Below, in pieces: positions 1 to 4,436 of a DNA stretch of 6,519 nucleotides (the first letter of the stretch is position 1; every line of letters begins with the position of its first letter). The notes beneath the pieces were generated by a model. That model was given only the letters and a program-made list of their open reading frames with translations. It ran no database searches and was not told where the DNA came from. Source of the DNA: Bacteroidales bacterium (GTDB taxonomy: Bacteria; Bacteroidota; Bacteroidia; Bacteroidales; Azobacteroidaceae); assembly GCA_020860885.1 (NCBI GenBank), contig JAJBTS010000269.1, positions 1 to 6,519 of the forward strand. Direction: 5' to 3'. A program made the translations under genes and the position numbers.

Positions 1-1067
1 GTATTATTGTAGTAAGAAAAACAGTTCCTGTTGCTGTAGATAGTGAAATTTATCACAATACTCTGGTGGTTGAAATGGAAAACCATGGAGGAGTAGAATT
101 AAGTTTGATAAATGAAATACGAACCTGTCCGGCTGTAAAAGAAGTGGCGTATACCAATCATGAATTTTATTTTCCGCAGGGTAATTCTCAACCGTTGATT
201 CTTAACGATTCTCTCCAGGTTTGGGTGAAGTTGTGTTCTGTTTCGAAGGAACTTAATGAGTTGTTTGATCTGAAACTTATATCCGGCAGATGGTTTGAAG
301 ATAATAACGAATCTAATTCCATAGTTGTTAATAGAGAGTTCATAGATAAATATTACGGATTGTCACCTGCTTTGGGAGAAAATATAGAAACTGAGAATGG
401 GGAGGTCTATACGATTGTTGGTGTTGTCGAAAATAGCTTATTTACTGATACTGAAAAAACGGGAGACAAGGTAACTCATTCCCGCCCATTGGTGTATCAG
501 CCTTATTCTTCTATGAATCAGGGTCAGACATATTTATACATCAGGCTTGAAAAAGAAACAGAAATTTCTGAGTTGTCCTGGTTGTATCTTATTAAAAATA
601 AATATTTGTCGGAAAAAGAGACTTTCTTTCCCGCAAAGATGAAAGACGTACATCAAAGATCTATCCGGATGTATGACGGGATCATCTCATTGATCCTTGT
701 ATTGGGAAGTGTGAGTCTGATTATTTGCCTCTTAAGTATATATTCAGCGATACAGATGAATACTCAGAAAAGAAAAAAAGAAATTGCGATAAGGAAAATC
801 AATGGCGCGGAAGTAAAAGATATTCTATCATTGTTTTCCCGAAAATATATAATCCTATGGAGTATAATCTGTATGATTGTTTTTCCTCTTTCACTTATTT
901 ATTCCCGGCTAAGCAGTCCTTTGCTGAATCTATCCGTAGATAAGTACTTAATTGTATTCGGTTGTGTTTATTGGGGTATAGCATTACTTATTTTACTCAC
1001 CAATAGGATACAACTCTTAAGAGTAGCCCGGGTGGATCCTGCAGAAGTATTAAAATCTGATAACTAA
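1..1067 (+). CDS. MacB/FtsX-type ABC transporter permease, C-terminal half (5'-truncated by window edge)
   Basis: This is an integral inner-membrane permease that would work with the ATPase encoded just downstream. The frame is open from base 3, reading IIVVRKTVPVAVDSE and onward into the GTG at 66, so that GTG is an internal Val and the true start lies upstream of the window. About 354 residues are visible. Residues 1-220 are a soluble, mostly beta-type periplasmic domain like MacB_PCD, with the typical stretch SIVVNREFIDKYYG followed by YTIVGVVEN. Then come three hydrophobic segments at about 226-250, 282-301 and 315-333. The basic cytoplasmic loop KRKKEIAIRKINGA lies between the first two, where FtsX-family permeases contact the ATPase. 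The C-terminus, ARVDPAEVLKSDN, is the usual ending for Bacteroidota members. Complete relatives are about 780-800 residues, as is the second permease here, so roughly the N-terminal half is missing. Base composition is AT-rich (15 G/C in 301-360). The substrate is unknown. Confidence 0.9.
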   Translation, partial: IIVVRKTVPVAVDSEIYHNTLVVEMENHGGVELSLINEIRTCPAVKEVAYTNHEFYFPQGNSQPLILNDSLQVWVKLCSVSKELNELFDLKLISGRWFEDNNESNSIVVNREFIDKYYGLSPALGENIETENGEVYTIVGVVENSLFTDTEKTGDKVTHSRPLVYQPYSSMNQGQTYLYIRLEKETEISELSWLYLIKNKYLSEKETFFPAKMKDVHQRSIRMYDGIISLILVLGSVSLIICLLSIYSAIQMNTQKRKKEIAIRKINGAEVKDILSLFSRKYIILWSIICMIVFPLSLIYSRLSSPLLNLSVDKYLIVFGCVYWGIALLILLTNRIQLLRVARVDPAEVLKSDN

Positions 1068-1092
1068 ATAATATATATCAAAATATACAAGG

Positions 1093-1767
1093 ATGATTAA
1101 AACAGAAAACTTAAAAAAAGTATTTCGAACAGAAGAAGTTGAAACCCATGCGTTGAATAACGTAAGTATTCATATTAAAGAAGGGGAGTTTGTAGCTATA
1201 ATGGGACCTTCGGGTTGTGGGAAGTCGACTTTGCTGAATATTATCGGATTACTGGACAATCCGACTTCAGGGAAATATCTCCTGGGAGGAATCGATGTAA
1301 GTGATTACTCCGAGGCAGAAAGGACAAAACTCCGGAAAGGAGTAATTGGTTTTGTGTTTCAGAGTTTCAATCTGATCGATGAACTGAACGTATACGAGAA
1401 TATTGAATTGCCTTTACTTTATATGGGTATTTCATCCTCCGAAAGAAAAAAACGCGTAAATACGGTTATGGAGAGAATGCAGATCTCGCATCGTTCCAGG
1501 CATTTTCCGCAACAACTCTCCGGAGGACAACAGCAAAGAGTAGCCATTGCCAGAGCTGTAGTCTCTAATCCTAAGCTGATTCTGGCAGATGAACCTACCG
1601 GTAACCTGGATTCCAAAAACGGGAAAGAGGTGATGAACTTATTAACCGAATTGAATAATGAGGGTACTACTATCGTGATGGTAACTCATAGCCAGCACGA
1701 TGCCGGATATGGGGAAAGAGTTATTGAATTATTCGACGGGCAAGTGGTAACGGAAGCCATTCTATAA
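1093..1767 (+). CDS. ABC transporter ATP-binding protein, MacB/LolD (SalX-like) type
   Basis: This is a cytoplasmic ATPase subunit of 224 residues, the normal length for a stand-alone LolD/MacB-type nucleotide-binding domain. All family motifs are intact: Walker A GPSGCGKST (38-46), Q-loop Gln90 in FVFQSFNLI, signature LSGGQ (142-146), Walker B LILADEP (162-168) followed by the D-loop TGNLDS, and the H-loop His199 in VTHS. It should therefore be catalytically competent. In this family the ATPase dimer drives movements of FtsX-like permeases that act on periplasmic substrates rather than forming a simple channel. It begins 25 bp after the upstream permease and almost certainly shares its transcript. 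The ATG at 1093 gives the standard N-terminus MIKTENLKKVF. The AAGG abutting it has no spacer and is unlikely to act as a ribosome-binding site, which is normal for Bacteroidota. The class is secure; the transported substrate cannot be read from the sequence. Confidence 0.96.
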   Translation: MIKTENLKKVFRTEEVETHALNNVSIHIKEGEFVAIMGPSGCGKSTLLNIIGLLDNPTSGKYLLGGIDVSDYSEAERTKLRKGVIGFVFQSFNLIDELNVYENIELPLLYMGISSSERKKRVNTVMERMQISHRSRHFPQQLSGGQQQRVAIARAVVSNPKLILADEPTGNLDSKNGKEVMNLLTELNNEGTTIVMVTHSQHDAGYGERVIELFDGQVVTEAIL

Positions 1768-1799
1768 CAGTTAACAGTAAGCAGTTAACAGTCACCAGT
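1768..1799 (+). repeat. 14-bp-period direct repeat (CAGTTAACAGT, two copies plus a fragment)
   Basis: CAGTTAACAGT occurs at 1768-1778 and again at 1782-1792, a 14-bp period with spacers AAG and CAC. A partial third unit, CAGT, follows at 1796-1799. It begins at the first base after the ATPase stop codon. Each copy contains the palindrome GTTAAC. The repetition is directly visible. A role as a protein-binding site or as a slippage-prone repeat is only a guess. Confidence 0.75.
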
Positions 1800-1832
1800 A
1801 TGGTTATTCGTAGTTGTAAACAGTTATAAATA

Positions 1833-1877
1833 ATAGGCTGAAAGCCTTATGGCAATAGCGAGGGGCAACACCCCTTG
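1833..1877. repeat. REP-like element: two adjacent short hairpins
   Basis: The first hairpin is AGGCT (1835-1839), loop GAA, AGCCT (1843-1847). The second is CGAGGGG (1859-1865), loop CAACA, CCCCTTG (1871-1877), giving seven pairs of which one is G-T. Neither is followed by a T run, so this is not a classic intrinsic terminator. From memory, paired motifs of the form GGCTGAAAGCC, a short spacer, then GGGGCAACACCCC recur between genes in many Bacteroidota genomes, like the REP palindromes linked to RAYT transposases. That resemblance is a recollection and was not searched. In this position the structure could pause ribosomes or protect mRNA ends between the ATPase and the second permease. Confidence 0.6.
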
Positions 1878-1900
1878 AAACAATTAATAGTGGGCGTTTC

Positions 1901-4312
1901 ATGAAACGGATTCGGTTTTTCAATTCTATAAAGTTAATAATCCGATCGATAATTAACTATAAATTATATTCTCTGATGAATGTATTGGGTTTGATGTTGA
2001 GTCTTACCTGCCTGATGGTTATTACAGGATATATCTATAGCGAAATACATACGGATCGTTTTATTCCTCATCTGGACCGGCTTTTCCTGACGACTTTCGA
2101 GCAGGAATCCATTCAGGAAGTGAAAATGCCTTCGCGGGTTTTTGATTTTGGTTCCGGATCGGGCGGATTTAAGGATATAACTCAGGATGCGGCTATAGAA
2201 GCTATTTCTAATTTAGTGATACTCGGTCAGAATCCGGTTGAGATAGAACATAGTAAAGATCCTGTAATTGCGGATGTGGTGATCGCAGAGAAAAGTTTTT
2301 TTCAACTGGTACCTTATCCTCTGGGAAAAGGTAATCCGGATATTTCTTCTCCGGATGCGGCTTTTTTAACGGAATCTTTTGTAAAAAGGATTTTTCAGGA
2401 TAAGAATCCTCTGGGAGAAACCATACGTTTGGCTTCAGGAAGCTTATATACTGTTTCCGGAATTATTGATGATCATTCTATTAAAAGCAGTATTTCATTC
2501 GATATCCTGCTGGCCTCTCCGCAGGAACGATTGCCGATGAATTATAAAGGACAACAATTAACTTTAGTTCTATTGCATCCGGGATCCGATTACAAAATAA
2601 TAAATGATAAATACGGGTGTTTTCAGGGAGAAAAGGATTATATTATTTATCGTTATCAATTGTTTCCTTTCAAAGAGTTTTATTTTGATCGCACACTTAC
2701 CCAAGGATCTTCGTTCAAACAGGGAAATTACGAATCGATTCTGATTTTGATCGCAGCCGTTGGTGTAATCCTGATGATAGGAATCTCCAATTTCATTAAT
2801 TTGTTTACATTGGTCGTATTACAAAGAGGGAAAGAAATCGGAATTAAAAAGGTATTAGGAGTAGGAAAAAAAGATCTGTTTCTTGAACTATGGATCGAGA
2901 ATATATTTCTTATTACGATTGCTTTGCTCGGAAGTGTTCTTCTTGCCCACACTCTCTCGCCTGTCCTTTTTACTTACTTAGGAATAAATCAGATGTATAG
3001 CTGGAAATTTACAGTTGTGCTTGCCGGCGGGTTTTTACTTATTTTACCTGTCCTCACCACTCTTTATCCTTATTTTAAATATAGCAAAAGTACTCCGGTT
3101 ACCAGTATAGGCACAATCAGTAAGATAAAAACCACTCCTTTAGTGAGGACTCTTATTCTGGGATTTCAATATTTTCTGGCAATCCTTTTACTCACTGTTT
3201 CTTTGTTCTTTGTGAAACAATTCTTTTTTATTACCAAAGCGGATCCCGGCTATCGGACCGGCAATGTAATGATAACAACTTTTGATCCTGAAAATAACGA
3301 AGCATCCGTTTCTGTCAAAAAAGTATTAGAGCAAAAAATCAAATCCTCTCCCTTATTTGAAGGTATAAGCTATGGTTTGCCTCCTTCTCAGATAAGAGCA
3401 GGTAATTTTGAAGTCCGGACACAGGGAAGCGAAGAATATAGAAAAACATCTTTGGTGCCCGTTACATTAGATTGGGTTCGTCTGTTTAATATTCAATTGG
3501 TTGATGGAGAATGGTGGGAAAATGATCCGGAGAGTTACGAACCGGATCTGATCGTTAGTGAGTCTGCTTTGAAATTATTAGGAATAACAGATTATAAAGA
3601 GGCTGTACTGGAAACCGATCTTATGAAATTGGCTTCGGCAGAGGGTGGAGATTTAATTTATACCGATGGATTTCGTTTTCGTATCAAAGGTGTAATTCGG
3701 GATTTTCACGTACAGGGATGGAATAATAAGGCTTATCCGGCAATCTTGTTTTTATCGAATGGTACAATCGGTTCATCCTCTTCTCTGATTCTTTCCATCG
3801 TTTCGGGCAAAGAAAAAGAAGCCCTGGCTTTTTTGCAAAAGGAATACGGTGATTTAATGGGGCAGGAATTACCTTATTATTTCTTCTTGGAAGACGATAT
3901 GGAGAAAATGTATGGAGAAGAAAAAAAGTTGGCCGTATTGTTTTCCGGTTTCACACTGGTTGCCATTCTTATTTCCATGCTGGGATTGTTTGGTATTTCT
4001 TTATTTGATATACAATTGCAACATAAAACTATCGCTATCAGAAGAGTGCATGGTGCTCCCCTTTCCCTAATCATAAAATTATTAATGAAAAGATATTTAT
4101 TAGTCTTGATATTGTCTTTTCTTCTCACTCTTCCTTTTACCTTTTTCATTGTTATCTCCTATCTTCAGAATTTTGCCATACAAACTCCTTTGTCGGTATG
4201 GGTTTTTATAGCGGCATTTGCTTTCACTTTGGTCGTCTCTTTATGTACTATTGCCTGGCAGGTATACAGAGCGGCCCGCGAGAATCCCCAAAAGATATTA
4301 AAATCAGAATAA
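1901..4312 (+). CDS. MacB/FtsX-type ABC transporter permease, full length
   Basis: This is a complete 803-residue inner-membrane permease, presumably a second partner of the ATPase encoded 133 bp upstream. The order is: a cytoplasmic basic N-terminus and TM1 (about 23-47); a periplasmic MacB_PCD-like domain (about 50-270); three TM segments (about 280-306, 334-358, 369-391) with the basic loop QRGKEIGIKKVLG after the first; TM (about 416-438); a second periplasmic domain (about 445-670, including FRIKGVIRDFHVQGW); and three last TM segments (about 676-703, 731-753, 764-786) with the matching loop HKTIAIRRVHGA. The two halves therefore repeat one FtsX unit. The C-terminus RAARENPQKILKSE parallels that of the first permease. 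The ATG at 1901 is the only usable start: the frame is open upstream only to a TAG at 1856-1858, with no other start codon between. There is no Shine-Dalgarno sequence. Substrate unknown. The possibility that it pairs with the first permease as a heterodimer is inferred from gene order. Confidence 0.95.
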   Translation: MKRIRFFNSIKLIIRSIINYKLYSLMNVLGLMLSLTCLMVITGYIYSEIHTDRFIPHLDRLFLTTFEQESIQEVKMPSRVFDFGSGSGGFKDITQDAAIEAISNLVILGQNPVEIEHSKDPVIADVVIAEKSFFQLVPYPLGKGNPDISSPDAAFLTESFVKRIFQDKNPLGETIRLASGSLYTVSGIIDDHSIKSSISFDILLASPQERLPMNYKGQQLTLVLLHPGSDYKIINDKYGCFQGEKDYIIYRYQLFPFKEFYFDRTLTQGSSFKQGNYESILILIAAVGVILMIGISNFINLFTLVVLQRGKEIGIKKVLGVGKKDLFLELWIENIFLITIALLGSVLLAHTLSPVLFTYLGINQMYSWKFTVVLAGGFLLILPVLTTLYPYFKYSKSTPVTSIGTISKIKTTPLVRTLILGFQYFLAILLLTVSLFFVKQFFFITKADPGYRTGNVMITTFDPENNEASVSVKKVLEQKIKSSPLFEGISYGLPPSQIRAGNFEVRTQGSEEYRKTSLVPVTLDWVRLFNIQLVDGEWWENDPESYEPDLIVSESALKLLGITDYKEAVLETDLMKLASAEGGDLIYTDGFRFRIKGVIRDFHVQGWNNKAYPAILFLSNGTIGSSSSLILSIVSGKEKEALAFLQKEYGDLMGQELPYYFFLEDDMEKMYGEEKKLAVLFSGFTLVAILISMLGLFGISLFDIQLQHKTIAIRRVHGAPLSLIIKLLMKRYLLVLILSFLLTLPFTFFIVISYLQNFAIQTPLSVWVFIAAFAFTLVVSLCTIAWQVYRAARENPQKILKSE

Positions 4313-4340
4313 AATGTTTCATTAATGATAGGAAAGAGTA

Positions 4341-4359
4341 TTCTGTAGTGAGTACAGAA
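4341..4359. other. Perfect 7-bp inverted repeat (TTCTGTA/TACAGAA) between permease and peptidase genes
   Basis: TTCTGTA (4341-4347), a five-base loop GTGAG, then TACAGAA (4353-4359) form a perfect inverted repeat, 28 bp after the permease stop codon. An A-rich stretch follows on the + strand and there is no T run on either side, so it does not look like a strong intrinsic terminator. It could be a weak terminator or mRNA-end hairpin for the transporter transcript, or an operator for the gene downstream; it lies about 43 bp upstream of the candidate -7 box. The symmetry is visible; the function is open. Confidence 0.5.
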
Positions 4360-4401
4360 CTTAAAAAACCTCAAAATAATATAATATTGATTGGTTTAAA
4401 T

Positions 4402-4409
4402 TATCTTTG
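4402..4409 (+). promoter_or_regulatory. Candidate Bacteroidota promoter -7 box (TATCTTTG) for the peptidase gene
   Basis: TATCTTTG exactly fits the Bacteroidota primary sigma -7 consensus TAnnTTTG. It sits 27 bp before the ATG at 4437, leaving a short AT-rich leader. The matching -33 element (TTTG, about 19-21 bp upstream) is not evident; the nearest TTG triplets, at 4387 and 4391, are too close. It is probably a promoter with a weak -33 element, giving the peptidase its own transcript. Confidence 0.5.
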
Positions 4410-4436
4410 TAAAAGTATATTATTAAATTAACTACC

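Noticed and set aside
66..68. GTG as start codon of the first permease
   Set aside because: The frame stays open upstream to base 3 and encodes sequence that fits the family, and the protein from 66 would lack the N-terminal half of the permease. The gene is cut by the window edge instead.
725..943. 72-codon + strand open frame inside the first permease gene
   Set aside because: It lies wholly within a well-supported permease frame, has no family-like features and no upstream signals.
1089..1092. AAGG as a ribosome-binding site for the ATPase gene
   Set aside because: It abuts the ATG with no spacer, and Bacteroidota generally do not rely on Shine-Dalgarno pairing.
1859..1877. Intrinsic terminator after the ATPase gene
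   Set aside because: The hairpin is GC-rich but is followed by GAAACAATTAATAG, without a T run, and the next gene belongs to the same transporter set.
4198..4431. 77-codon + strand open frame across the end of the second permease gene
   Set aside because: Its first half overlaps the conserved last membrane segment of the permease in another frame, and the rest covers AT-rich intergenic DNA. No recognisable product.
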